From the NCBI GenBank assembly GCA_031281345.1, contig JAITFN010000015.1, positions 1-64,000 on the forward strand: a DNA stretch of 64,000 nucleotides, in the 5' to 3' direction. Positions 30,043 to 39,519 of the stretch are shown one piece after another. Below the pieces are notes generated by a model. That model was given only the letters and a program-made list of their open reading frames with translations. It was not told the DNA's origin and ran no database searches. Positions within the stretch are counted from its first letter, which is position 1, and each line of letters starts with the position of its first letter. The DNA is from Candidatus Fibrimonadaceae bacterium (GTDB taxonomy: Bacteria > Fibrobacterota > Fibrobacteria > Fibrobacterales > Fibrobacteraceae). The translations under genes were made by a program, and so were the position numbers.

Positions 30043-31826
30043 AAATTCTCGCGCAAGTGATAACCTAAAAGTACATTGCCGCCAGCGTTAAAACTTCTTT
30101 TGAAAATTATAGTTAAAGGTGCATTTGACTGTGTGACAAAATCAACAACTTCAAAAGCATTCGTTGATGATGTTGAAGAAGCAATTCTTTTACCGTTTTG
30201 CTCAACATATAAACCAATGATTTGAGGGGATCTTCCAAATTGATAAACAAAAGTACCGGAAACAAGCCATGCTATGGCTATCCTATAACGTTTATTCGCT
30301 TGAATATTATTTTCTGTAAATTTTATTTCTTTATTGGAGTCAAAGAAATCAGAATTTCCTCCATTCCACCATGCGCTTCTTGTTCCCCAAGCAACGCTGG
30401 AATAAGTCATAATTCCTTTAGCAATTTGAGAATAATTGTCTGTATCCCAAGAATTAGCATTTTGAATAGGTATCGTTTCTCCAGTCAAAAGAACCGCTTT
30501 CATTAAAGCTGGCTGTCGCTTAAAAAAAGGATGCTGATCTAATAGTGAAGCTGTAAAACCTGCCGCAAGAGGAGTAGCTGCACTTGTGCCATCTATGAAA
30601 CCATAAATACCCATATCTATGTCGGTATACATTGCTATTTCAGGCTTATCGCTACCTTTGTTGATATCATTGACTAACATAGTGACGTTATTTCTAAGTA
30701 AAGGGTTTTTCCAACTAGAGCTCCACGAGTCATAATCAACATAGCGATTTGTAGCAGGATCTATCGCGCCAACAGTTATGACATTCATAGCTTTACCCGG
30801 AGATGTTACAGGGATATACTTGTCGTTTCCAGCAGATACAAAATTTATTACTTTATTTTCATAAATGTAATTATCCATATTCGCATCACGGCCGCCGTAG
30901 AAAGCATTACCTTTGTCATAATAATAACTATGCGTACCTATTTCTAAAGGAGGGGAATATGAAAATGGATTTGAAGGATACGGAGCGGAACTATTAATTC
31001 CAAAAATATGTGCTGAAGTGGCAGCTTTTTGCACAACATTTACAACCCTACTATGATGCGTATCATAAGTACCAGTACATTTATCTGTATATCTGCCTGA
31101 ATCTACTATTGGAAAATTTGTATTCCTACAATTAATCTCCGCTACGTAAACTCCTATTCTTTTGCCATCATAACCAATATTATGGGCAGTTGACAACTGA
31201 ATTGTTGACAAAATAGAGACTATACTGGCAGTTGATTCTGGTTCTTTATAATCGTCAATAATGAGTTCTTTATAATTTTTTGTCAGCTCGTAAATTTCCT
31301 CTGCCGTCATCCACGCTGTCCAGCTACGGTCATCTGAACTTATTACACCTTGAACAGGCAAATCTCTTTTGCCTCTTTTTTCTTGTCTAAATTTTGCCAA
31401 ATTCTTATCTAAATATTCAAGGTATTCTTTTTCACTTATTTTTTTACCATTAAATGAATAATTATGTTTTTTAGTTTCGGAATTGTATTCATAGCTGGCA
31501 TACGCAGGTTCTATATTATTTTCACGTATATGCATATCCGAAACAAGAACCAGCCTTTTTTGTTTATTATCTACAACCTTTACCTCTCCTTTTCCGATTT
31601 TATCGGTACTTGATTTTACCCTACCCTTAACATCAGTCTTCATTTCAATAGTCTTTTTCTCGCTGGCTTTGGCGAGTTGTTCGTTCATCCACTTTTCCAC
31701 ATCTGGGCTTATTATTACCACATTGGGATCGTAAGGAGGCAGATATTCTTCTTGTGAATATGTATTTTGCCAAGCAAAACAAAACAGAAAGGCCAAAAAC
31801 ATCAATGATTCGAAAGAGATTTTCAT
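30039..31826 (-). CDS. S8 (subtilase) family serine peptidase
   Basis: Ser motif GTSAATPLAAGF; FVSAGND oxyanion-region motif; signal peptide; N-terminal prodomain-like region. Confidence 0.82.
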   Translation of the reverse strand: MKISFESLMFLAFLFCFAWQNTYSQEEYLPPYDPNVVIISPDVEKWMNEQLAKASEKKTIEMKTDVKGRVKSSTDKIGKGEVKVVDNKQKRLVLVSDMHIRENNIEPAYASYEYNSETKKHNYSFNGKKISEKEYLEYLDKNLAKFRQEKRGKRDLPVQGVISSDDRSWTAWMTAEEIYELTKNYKELIIDDYKEPESTASIVSILSTIQLSTAHNIGYDGKRIGVYVAEINCRNTNFPIVDSGRYTDKCTGTYDTHHSRVVNVVQKAATSAHIFGINSSAPYPSNPFSYSPPLEIGTHSYYYDKGNAFYGGRDANMDNYIYENKVINFVSAGNDKYIPVTSPGKAMNVITVGAIDPATNRYVDYDSWSSSWKNPLLRNNVTMLVNDINKGSDKPEIAMYTDIDMGIYGFIDGTSAATPLAAGFTASLLDQHPFFKRQPALMKAVLLTGETIPIQNANSWDTDNYSQIAKGIMTYSSVAWGTRSAWWNGGNSDFFDSNKEIKFTENNIQANKRYRIAIAWLVSGTFVYQFGRSPQIIGLYVEQNGKRIASSTSSTNAFEVVDFVTQSNAPLTIIFKRSFNAGGNVLLGYHLRENF

Positions 31827-32013
31827 AGAAACACTCCTAGTTTAATTTTATAAAATATACAAAATTAGTTTAATGATTAAAGTGAATAATTTCAGTATAT
31901 GTATGGTAACCTTTGGGAATGGCTAAATTCGCTAAAAAACAACATTTCAATTCTATTTTTAGAGTCTTAAAATCCCCAAAAGTCTTATATAAATTTTTCT
32001 ATATTACTCCCGT

Positions 32014-32775
32014 ATGCATAACGCGAAGTTCATAGTTCCAAATGCTTTCACCAGCATTAATTTTTTACTCGGTGTAGCTTCTATATGTTGCTCTGCCGGT
32101 TTGTTTGAAATAAAAAACGAATATCATGTGGTTATGGGGGCGCATTTCATAATTTTTTGCGCATTACTAGACAAATTAGACGGTTTTGCCGCCCGTGCTT
32201 TTAACGCAAGCTCGGAATTCGGGGCGCAGTTCGACAGCCTTGCAGACTTAATAGCATTTGGTTTAGCACCCGCATTTATGATAATGTTTGCCTATAAAGA
32301 TATATTGCCAGATTGGTATGAATCGCACAAACTAGCCCTATTTGCCGGAGCTGCGGTTTATATGGTATGTGCCGCTATGAGGCTTGCCAAATACAACGCA
32401 ATGGATAACGATTCCTACCCCGATTATTTCTCTGGAATGCCCTCTACTTTTGCTGGGATTGTAAATGCCTTGGTCGTAATTTTGCTCTGCAAGTATAAAT
32501 TCTTTGACTCTTGCCCCGATATTCTCTACATTCCCCTGGTGATTATGCTAATTACCAGCGTACTTATGGTTAGCCCCTTGTTTCTTGCTAAACTAAAAAA
32601 GAGAAAAAGCAATATCATAAACGCAATACAAGTGATAAACATAGCCGGGGCTTATATTGCGGGCTTTGCCATGATTTTGCCTGAATATCTAATGGCTTTG
32701 GTACTCATATATTTTATAATAGGTTTTGCGCACGGAATAATAACCCGCAATAAAATAACAGCTAAGGAGCCTTAA
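32014..32775 (+). CDS. pssA: CDP-diacylglycerol--serine O-phosphatidyltransferase
   Basis: CDP-alcohol phosphotransferase motif (LDKLDGFAARAFNASSEFGAQFDSLADL). Confidence 0.9.
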   Translation: MHNAKFIVPNAFTSINFLLGVASICCSAGLFEIKNEYHVVMGAHFIIFCALLDKLDGFAARAFNASSEFGAQFDSLADLIAFGLAPAFMIMFAYKDILPDWYESHKLALFAGAAVYMVCAAMRLAKYNAMDNDSYPDYFSGMPSTFAGIVNALVVILLCKYKFFDSCPDILYIPLVIMLITSVLMVSPLFLAKLKKRKSNIINAIQVINIAGAYIAGFAMILPEYLMALVLIYFIIGFAHGIITRNKITAKEP

Positions 32776-32997
32776 ATGGAAGCGGAAACCTCAAGTGATG
32801 TTTTATACTATATATGGTTTGCTGTTCTTGTGGCTTTTTTGGTAATTCTGTTTGTTGCAAAATCTAAATTTGATAACAGTTTTGCCAAAAGACAAGAACG
32901 CCGCAGAATGCTAATATATTCAAAAATAAAACTCACACCCTCAAATGAAGGACAAAATAGAGCACTGAAAATAAAAAGAATTAGAGATTTAAGATGA
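32776..32997 (+). CDS. small membrane protein
   Basis: 73 aa, one TM, sits between pssA and ispE. Confidence 0.5.
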   Translation: MEAETSSDVLYYIWFAVLVAFLVILFVAKSKFDNSFAKRQERRRMLIYSKIKLTPSNEGQNRALKIKRIRDLR

Positions 32998-33833
32998 TTT
33001 TAGCCGAACTTGCACCTGCAAAAATAAATCTTTTTTTATCCATAATAAATAAAAGAGAAGATGGATACCACGATATTGGCACAATGTTCCACACCCTTAA
33101 TTGCGGAGACCGTCTTTTTGGCGAGCGAGACAGCAGCGGCGAAATTTCTATCTCTTACAATAATCCGCAAGAATACTCACCTAAAAAAGACCTAGTTTGC
33201 AAAGCAGCAGAGAAATTAAAAGAAAAACATATGATTTCAAGCGGAGTTCGTTTTTATTTGGAAAAAAACTTACCTCTGGGTGCAGGGCTTGGCGGCGGAA
33301 GTTCCGATGCAGCAGCCGCGCTCAGGCTTTTGAACAAATTATGGGGTCTGCGCGCCAGCTCAGAAGAATTAGAAGAAATAGGGAGGGGCATAGGGGCCGA
33401 TATTGCCTTTTTTGTGAAAGGCGGGGCTGCGTTTGCAACTGGTATTGGCGATATTTTAACACCGCAAAACACAATAGAGAGCGATTGCTGCATAATTTTA
33501 GCCACGCCCAAATGCTCAGTTTCCACCGCCGATGCCTATAAAGACGTTATCCCTGCTGGCACCCTGCACTGGCAAAACTTTTTGAAGAATACAAACCCCT
33601 TAGACAATTTATACAATCAATTTGAAGAAACCGTGCTCGAAAAATATCCCCTTATAAATTCCTTAAAGCAAAAATTAAATGATTGCGGAGGAAACTCCCT
33701 GCTCTCTGGCAGTGGCTCTAGCGTTTTTTCTCTATTTTATTCTTTGGAAAGCGCGGTGAATGCTTATGAGACTGTTAAAGATGAATGCAGGTTTTTACGG
33801 ATTACGAGTTTTTCTCCAAGAAATTATTTTTAA
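32994..33833 (+). CDS. ispE: 4-diphosphocytidyl-2-C-methyl-D-erythritol kinase
   Basis: PAKINLFLSI; LPLGAGLGGGSSDAAAAL GHMP motif. Confidence 0.93.
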   Translation: MILAELAPAKINLFLSIINKREDGYHDIGTMFHTLNCGDRLFGERDSSGEISISYNNPQEYSPKKDLVCKAAEKLKEKHMISSGVRFYLEKNLPLGAGLGGGSSDAAAALRLLNKLWGLRASSEELEEIGRGIGADIAFFVKGGAAFATGIGDILTPQNTIESDCCIILATPKCSVSTADAYKDVIPAGTLHWQNFLKNTNPLDNLYNQFEETVLEKYPLINSLKQKLNDCGGNSLLSGSGSSVFSLFYSLESAVNAYETVKDECRFLRITSFSPRNYF

Positions 33834-34320
33834 CTTCAACATATTTTTTCGCACTCCACTCGCAGTGTTTTATTTCATCTTCTGTCAAATCCCTAACTCT
33901 GCGTGCCGGACTTCCGGTTATTAGGGAATAAGGCGGAAATTCTTTGCCACTGGTGACAAGGGCGCAGGCGCCAACAATGCTGTGGTGGCCAATTACGGCT
34001 CCGTCCATAACGCAAGCCCCCATACCAATTATGCAATAATCCTCAACTGTGCAAGCGTGGATAATGGCATTGTGACCAACTGTCACTCCCTCACCTATAA
34101 CAACTCCTTTGTCGCTTGCCAAATGCACCGTTGAATTATCTTGAACGTTTGAGTTTTTCCCAATTTTTATGCTGTTTATATCTCCTCGCAAAACCGCATT
34201 GTGAAAAATGGAAACATCATCTGAGAGTTCCACATCGCCTATAACGCGGGCACCTGGAGCTATGAACACATCTCTCCCAACAAGTGGCTCTTTTCCTTTA
34301 AATGCGTAAATCCCTTTCAT
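33802..34320 (-). CDS. gamma carbonic anhydrase family protein
   Basis: Left-handed beta-helix hexapeptides; QDNSTVHLASD, VGHNAIIHACTV, MGACVMDGAVIG. Confidence 0.88.
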   Translation of the reverse strand: MKGIYAFKGKEPLVGRDVFIAPGARVIGDVELSDDVSIFHNAVLRGDINSIKIGKNSNVQDNSTVHLASDKGVVIGEGVTVGHNAIIHACTVEDYCIIGMGACVMDGAVIGHHSIVGACALVTSGKEFPPYSLITGSPARRVRDLTEDEIKHCEWSAKKYVEVKNNFLEKNS

Positions 34321-34739
34321 TTTTTCTTTTTCTCTCTTTTTGGGGTTACTCCTTTGTCGGATGTTAAAAAACCTAGCTGTTTAACACCAGCAAGCTGAAC
34401 CAAAGATACAATTTTCATAACAATGCCATAATGCACGGATTCATCGGATTGTATCACCACCGGTATATCACTATTGCAAAGCGATTCAAAAATTTTATCA
34501 AAATTGTTCATGCGCACTTCCATACCTTCAATGAAAATTTTTTCTTCCTTGTTTATGGAAACTGTGCACATCTTTTTCTGTTCCAAGGTAGGTGCTTCGG
34601 CATTTGGCAAATCTACCTTTATGCCTTGGCTCATAAGAGGAGCAGATATTAAAAAAACTATCAAGATGGCAAAAACAACATCTATCATGTTGGTTAAGTT
34701 CATCTCTTGGTTCAGCGATTTTCCGCGGCTTCTTTTCAT
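34317..34739 (-). CDS. ExbD/TolR family biopolymer transport protein
   Basis: NMIDVVFAILIVFLISAPLMSQGIKVDLPNA. Confidence 0.9.
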   Translation of the reverse strand: MKRSRGKSLNQEMNLTNMIDVVFAILIVFLISAPLMSQGIKVDLPNAEAPTLEQKKMCTVSINKEEKIFIEGMEVRMNNFDKIFESLCNSDIPVVIQSDESVHYGIVMKIVSLVQLAGVKQLGFLTSDKGVTPKREKKKK

Positions 34740-34741
34740 AA

Positions 34742-35452
34742 TTATCTTTTGGCTGTTTCTCTTTCTGTGAAAACTTTTTCTATGGCGAGCAAATCCCCGC
34801 GTTTGAATAAACTTAGCAAGCGCGATGCAAAATTGTAATAAAAAATTTCTTGGCGGGTATTGCGCGAAACAAAATAGTTATATGCAATGGAAGCAGGAAT
34901 GGCAGCTATCAATCCTGCAACGGTGGTCACCAAGGCAACCGCTATGCCTGGGGCAACAACGCTCAAATCTGCCGAGCCGTGCGTTCCAATTTCGTAAAAA
35001 GACTGCATAATTCCCCAAACGGTTCCAAAAAGCCCAAAAAACGGCGAAACGTTGGAAGCCATTGCCAAAAAAGAGAGTTTGCCATCGTCTATCATTCTGC
35101 AAGCCTCTACCTCGCGCTGTATGGTGTCTTCTAGCATTTCTGAGCGAGGGCCAAGGGTTTCAACGCTAACAAAGGGGCTTAAATTTTTAGCCTCTTCTAG
35201 CACTGCGCCTGTTATGAATCTAAGCGGGCACTTAGGTGCTGCTGCAAAAAAACTCTCCACTTCCGCAAAATGGTTTACGCGTTCAAAATTTTTATAAAAA
35301 CGAATATTTGCGCCCATTTTGTTTTTAAGGGAGAGATATTTTGTTATTATTATTCCCCAAGCAAATAGCGAAAAACAGCATAAAATTAAAAGTACAGCTA
35401 TGGTAACAGGGTCGCCCAGCGACATTTTAATTATTTCAAAAGTGATTTTCAT
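34742..35452 (-). CDS. MotA/TolQ/ExbB proton channel family protein
   Basis: FFGLFGTVWGIMQSF; ALVTTVAGLIAAIPASIAYNYF. Confidence 0.92.
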   Translation of the reverse strand: MKITFEIIKMSLGDPVTIAVLLILCCFSLFAWGIIITKYLSLKNKMGANIRFYKNFERVNHFAEVESFFAAAPKCPLRFITGAVLEEAKNLSPFVSVETLGPRSEMLEDTIQREVEACRMIDDGKLSFLAMASNVSPFFGLFGTVWGIMQSFYEIGTHGSADLSVVAPGIAVALVTTVAGLIAAIPASIAYNYFVSRNTRQEIFYYNFASRLLSLFKRGDLLAIEKVFTERETAKR

Positions 35453-35482
35453 AGCGGGTAATTTAGAAAATTTCGCATTTCC

Positions 35483-35511
35483 TTGACAAAATTTTCAATT
35501 TTTTCTATATT
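35483..35511 (+). promoter_or_regulatory. sigma70-type promoter of rpmH
   Basis: TTGACA (35483-35488), 17-nt spacer, TATATT (35506-35511). Confidence 0.8.
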
Positions 35512-35519
35512 TAAACCCT

Positions 35520-35675
35520 ATGAAAAGGACTTTTCAACCACATAATCGCAAACGTGCCAACAAACACGGCTTTAGGCACCGCATGGAAGACCGCTGGGGT
35601 CGCGACGTACTAAGCTCTCGCCGCTCCAAAGGCAGAAAAAGGCTCACCGTAAGTGATGAGTTATACAAAAAATAA
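35520..35675 (+). CDS. rpmH: 50S ribosomal protein L34
   Basis: [51 protein letters not shown]; missed by the ORF track because it is short. Confidence 0.96.
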   Translation: MKRTFQPHNRKRANKHGFRHRMEDRWGRDVLSSRRSKGRKRLTVSDELYKK

Positions 35676-35690
35676 CCGCTAAGGCTCATT

Positions 35691-36023
35691 TTGGGCACGC
35701 TTAGGAATTTTCGCTTTCCCTCGCAGGATTCTTACAATGTTGTGGCATCTAAGGGCAAAAAGCTCCGAATTGGCTTTTTAAGCCTTAAAATTATGCCTGC
35801 ACCCGATGCCTGCAATAGGTTTTGCTTTGTTGTTAAAAAGAAAAGCGGAAACGCTGTTTTTCGCAATAAATGCCGCCGAATTCTGCGTTCTGTGTTATTC
35901 AAAGAAGCAAAAAACTTCAAATCGCCCGCTTGGATTATGGCTCTTGTTGAAATGAGCCAAGCAGATGCAAATTGGGAGGCTCTGAGGGGAGATGCCGGAA
36001 AGCTGGTGCTTGAACTATGTTGA
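35691..36023 (+). CDS. rnpA: ribonuclease P protein component
   Basis: Position after rpmH; KKKSGNAVFRNKCRRILR motif; TTG start. Confidence 0.88.
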   Translation: MGTLRNFRFPSQDSYNVVASKGKKLRIGFLSLKIMPAPDACNRFCFVVKKKSGNAVFRNKCRRILRSVLFKEAKNFKSPAWIMALVEMSQADANWEALRGDAGKLVLELC

Positions 36024-36217
36024 TTAAACTCATAAAATTATATCAAAAAGTGCATCCAGCTTTTTTTAGTGGGTGTTGCAGGTTTTACCCAACTTGCTCA
36101 AATTATGCCATAGAAGCACTGGAAAAACACGGCATTATAAAAGGCATTCTACTTACAATATGGCGAATCTTACGTTGCCAGCCTTTTTGCAAAGGCGGCT
36201 TTGACCCTGTTCCGTAG
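36017..36217 (+). CDS. yidD: membrane protein insertion efficiency factor YidD
   Basis: YQKVHPAFFSGCCRFYPTCSNYAIEAL. Confidence 0.95.
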   Translation: MLIKLIKLYQKVHPAFFSGCCRFYPTCSNYAIEALEKHGIIKGILLTIWRILRCQPFCKGGFDPVP

Positions 36218-36229
36218 GTTTACTATATT
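36201..36229 (+). promoter_or_regulatory. sigma70-type promoter inside the yidD 3' end
   Basis: TTGACC (36201-36206), 17-nt spacer, TATATT (36224-36229), 6 nt before the ATG at 36236. Confidence 0.65.
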
Positions 36230-36235
36230 TCTCAC

Positions 36236-37000
36236 ATGCCTGTAATTCAAACCGATATTGAAACATTTGAGCAAATTGTAATAAATGGCTCTGCGGAAAA
36301 AGCTATTGCGGTTGCTTTTGAGGCATCACCTGCGCTGGAAAAACTCGCCAGCGAACTTAGATTCACCATAGCAAAGCTAGACCCCGAAGACCCTAACAAC
36401 CAGCAGCTTGCCGCTTACCTGCGCGTAAGCGCAATAACCGATATTCGCATTTTCAAAAACAGGCAAATTGTAGCCAACATAGATGGCACTCTTTCCGAAG
36501 CAGAGCTAAAAAAACAACTCTTGCCGTTTTTTTTATCAGAAGAAGAAAGTCTGTTGCTAAATGCCGAAGAAGCCATAAATTTTGGGCAAGCAACTGCGGC
36601 TATAAAAATTCTGCAAAAACTATTTGAAAAAAATCCGAGCAACAAAAAAGGTTGCTATCTGCTCGCAAAAGCCAAAGTTATGGCTGGCAAAAAAGAAGAG
36701 GCAAAAACTTTATTGCAAAATATAAAAGAAGGCGATGATTTTTACAATGAATCAAAATCCCTCATTGAGTTAATGGAATTTTACGAAGATGCCGTGCCCC
36801 CTTACGACAAGGCTTATAAATTAGCATCTCAAAACAAATACAAAGAAGCCTTGGACTCATTTTTAGAACTTATTGAAAACAAGCAAGACAAAGAGGGCAA
36901 GGCGAAAAAAGCTATGATAACGTTGTTCTCCGTTCTTGGTCCCAAGCACGAGCTGACTTGGGAGTATAGGGCAAAACTCAATAGGTTGATTTATATATAG
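36236..37000 (+). CDS. thioredoxin-fold/TPR protein, CnoX/YbbN-like without CxxC
   Basis: N-terminal thioredoxin-like fold with no CxxC, C-terminal TPR-like region (KNPSNKKGCYLLAKAKVMAGKKEEAKTLL). Confidence 0.65.
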   Translation: MPVIQTDIETFEQIVINGSAEKAIAVAFEASPALEKLASELRFTIAKLDPEDPNNQQLAAYLRVSAITDIRIFKNRQIVANIDGTLSEAELKKQLLPFFLSEEESLLLNAEEAINFGQATAAIKILQKLFEKNPSNKKGCYLLAKAKVMAGKKEEAKTLLQNIKEGDDFYNESKSLIELMEFYEDAVPPYDKAYKLASQNKYKEALDSFLELIENKQDKEGKAKKAMITLFSVLGPKHELTWEYRAKLNRLIYI

Positions 37001-38202
37001 TGCATATCTCCCTTCTTCCTTCTCGCGAAAAATCCCTGCTGCGCCTTCACCCTTGGGTGTTCAGCGGTGCGGTGGATAAAGTGAATGGAAACCCAAAACT
37101 TGGCGAAAATGTTGAAATTGTTGATAGCAAAGGTAATTTTTTGGCTTGGGGTGCATATTCGCCAAATTCGCAGATAAGGGCGAGGGTTTGGAGTTTTGAG
37201 AGAAACGAAAAAATAGATAAAGATTTTTTTGTACGCAAGTTAAAGCGTTGTTTGGAGAGCCGTAGTGTTATGGGCTTTGAGCCAAAGGGAGCAAATGCAT
37301 TTCGCTTGGCTAATGCGGAGAATGATTTTTTGCCAGGGTGCATAATTGATTATTATGCGAGTTATTTAAGCGTTCAGTTGCTCTCTGCTGGCTGGGAAAT
37401 TTTTAGGGGAATTTTAGTTGAGTGTTTAATGGAAATTTTCCCGAATTGCAAAGGGATTATTGAGCGTTCAGATAGCAGTGTTCGCATAAAAGAGGGCTTG
37501 GAGCCGCAGGTGAAAATTTTAGCGGGGGAAATTCCTCAAAATGCGGTGGAAATAGAAGAAAATGGGTTAAAAATTTTGGTTGATTTGCACAGCGGGCACA
37601 AAACCGGATATTATTTAGACCAAAGAAATGCGAGAAAGAGAATTGGCGAGCTTGCCAAAGACAAGCGTGTTTTGAACTGCTTTTGCTATACCGGAGGATT
37701 TGGCTTGTTTGCCGCAAAGGGAGGCTCAAAATTTGTTAGGCAAGTTGATGTTTCTGCTTCTGCGCTTGAGCTTGCAAAGCAAAATGCCGCATTGAACGGC
37801 TTGGAAAGTGCAGAAATTGAATACGCAGAAGCAGATGTATTCACACACTTGCGCAAATGCAGGGACAAGGGCGAAACCTTTGACCTCATAATCCTAGATC
37901 CGCCTAAATTTGCGGAATCTACAAGCCAAGTGGAAAAGGCGGCAAAGGGCTACAAAGACATTAACTTATTGGCTATTAAACTGCTCGCTCCAGGTGGAAT
38001 GCTCGCCACATTTAGTTGCAGTGGGCATATAAGTGCTGAGTTATTCCAAAAAATAGCAGCAGATGCTGCAGTTGATGCAAAACGCCAAGTACAAATTTTG
38101 GAAAGTTTTAGACAGGCACAAGACCACCCAGTGCTAGGGTCATTCCCAGAGGGAATGTATTTAAAAGGATTGCTTTTATTTAGTGGCTCCGAGCAGATTT
38201 GA
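37000..38202 (+). CDS. class I SAM-dependent rRNA methyltransferase (RlmI/RlmK-like)
   Basis: PUA-like N-terminus (HPWVFSGAV), LNCFCYTGGFGLFAA, LDPPKFA; last codons lie in the tRNA-Phe-derived att repeat. Confidence 0.9.
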   Translation: MHISLLPSREKSLLRLHPWVFSGAVDKVNGNPKLGENVEIVDSKGNFLAWGAYSPNSQIRARVWSFERNEKIDKDFFVRKLKRCLESRSVMGFEPKGANAFRLANAENDFLPGCIIDYYASYLSVQLLSAGWEIFRGILVECLMEIFPNCKGIIERSDSSVRIKEGLEPQVKILAGEIPQNAVEIEENGLKILVDLHSGHKTGYYLDQRNARKRIGELAKDKRVLNCFCYTGGFGLFAAKGGSKFVRQVDVSASALELAKQNAALNGLESAEIEYAEADVFTHLRKCRDKGETFDLIILDPPKFAESTSQVEKAAKGYKDINLLAIKLLAPGGMLATFSCSGHISAELFQKIAADAAVDAKRQVQILESFRQAQDHPVLGSFPEGMYLKGLLLFSGSEQI

Positions 38203-38226
38203 ACTGCTGACGCACGGATTTTCAGT
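38179..38226. repeat. att repeat copy A (outer end of element 1)
   Basis: 48-bp identity to the 3' part of tRNA-Phe: tttagtggctccgagcagatttgaactgctgacgcacggattttcagt. Confidence 0.92.
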
Positions 38227-38372
38227 GGCAAATGAAGCTGGAAATCATCGGATTCTTTTGAGTTTCGTGCATTCCATAATTAGCATTGCTTTGGCACTGT
38301 CATAAGACTGACACTTAAATTCCTTATGTTAATAATAATTTTATTATTTTAACCAAAAGTAGGAGAAATGTT

Positions 38373-38663
38373 ATGAAAAAAATACTTTTTATTGCCACTT
38401 GCTTATTCTTATTAAGCTGTTCATCTGAAAATGAAGATGATGAGTGGATTCAACCTAGAGCGTGCTTTAAATTGCTACCGCCCTGTGTTCCTTATCATGA
38501 CGAGTACACTTCTAAGGAGTGCAATTCAAGCGAGGTAATAGAACAAGCAACATTAACTCTTGAAGAACATGGATGCTTATTCAAGAAATCAGCTTGCTTA
38601 GAAAATGAAATTGAGGGTCGTGATAATGAAAAAAACATAAAGTGTGAGCGTGAATTAAATTAG
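38373..38663 (+). CDS. Cys-rich lipoprotein
   Basis: Signal peptide with LLSCSS lipobox, six further Cys. Confidence 0.6.
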   Translation: MKKILFIATCLFLLSCSSENEDDEWIQPRACFKLLPPCVPYHDEYTSKECNSSEVIEQATLTLEEHGCLFKKSACLENEIEGRDNEKNIKCERELN

Positions 38664-38911
38664 TTATTCTACTTCGTAAGCCAAATTGTTTATTCTCAAA
38701 AAGCCATTCCAACGAACTTCAGCTCTATAAACAACATTGCGTTCCCCTTGAAGTAAAATGTTCCACTGACTAATAATCTCCTGCTCATCGTCAGCCAGCC
38801 CAATAGACCACGTGCTTTTTGCTATGAAAGGCACGAACCGTGTCATTTCCATGTCAATTATAGGAAGCTAGGGAACTCCTACACACTAAAATACCATACA
38901 TGGATTATTAA

Positions 38912-39112
38912 CTATTGCTTTCTGTCGGTTAAATCAAGTTCAAGACCGGTCTTAATGCAATTTGCAATAACACACACAAACACATAACCGCAAAAAATGT
39001 TCTCAATAACATCACATACATCTTTTGATAGAAAAAAGGGACATACAAAGATTAAGGTAAATAAGAAAATCATAATTCTAAACAGCCATTTATCAACTTT
39101 TATCTTTGTCAT
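38912..39112 (-). CDS. small two-TM membrane protein
   Basis: 66 aa, MTKIK start shared with neighbouring mini-ORF. Confidence 0.45.
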   Translation of the reverse strand: MTKIKVDKWLFRIMIFLFTLIFVCPFFLSKDVCDVIENIFCGYVFVCVIANCIKTGLELDLTDRKQ

Positions 39113-39173
39113 CTTATACCTCCATAGCTAATCTACAAAATTTCTCCGCAAGTGGATCAAATTAAAACAGAAA

Positions 39174-39281
39174 TTAAGGAATAAGCTCAATGAGCTTGAG
39201 AAGCAAAATCCATCCAAATACACTAAGCACTAAAGCACTTGTTGCTGGGCGTGCTTTCATAAACGATTTTATCTTTGTCAT
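39174..39281 (-). CDS. short membrane peptide ORF (35 aa)
   Basis: MTKIKSFMKARPATSALVLSVFGWILLLKLIELIP; same upstream sequence and MTKIK start as 38912..39112. Confidence 0.35.
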   Translation of the reverse strand: MTKIKSFMKARPATSALVLSVFGWILLLKLIELIP

Positions 39282-39282
39282 C

Positions 39283-39504
39283 TTATACCCCCAAAGCATT
39301 ACAAATTTTCCTTATTAACCCGTGGTAAAACATAGCATTCATACTTTTGGAATCCATTAGATAATTATCATAATCCTTTACATAAAGCTCTAAGTAATTT
39401 GTGACATTATTTCTCATACCAATTAAATGCTCTGGATCATGCTCTTTTAGCAACTCAAAAAGTTTTAGCCATTTGTCTCTAGGTACCATCATTTTACACT
39501 CCAT
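39283..39504 (-). CDS. hypothetical protein
   Basis: 73-aa ORF with shared leader sequence upstream. Confidence 0.4.
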   Translation of the reverse strand: MECKMMVPRDKWLKLFELLKEHDPEHLIGMRNNVTNYLELYVKDYDNYLMDSKSMNAMFYHGLIRKICNALGV

Positions 39505-39519
39505 AGCTAATCTACAAAA

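Noticed and set aside
38664-38852. 62-aa minus ORF convergent with the Cys-rich lipoprotein
   Set aside because: Plausible codon content but no RBS, domain or repeat support; not called as a feature
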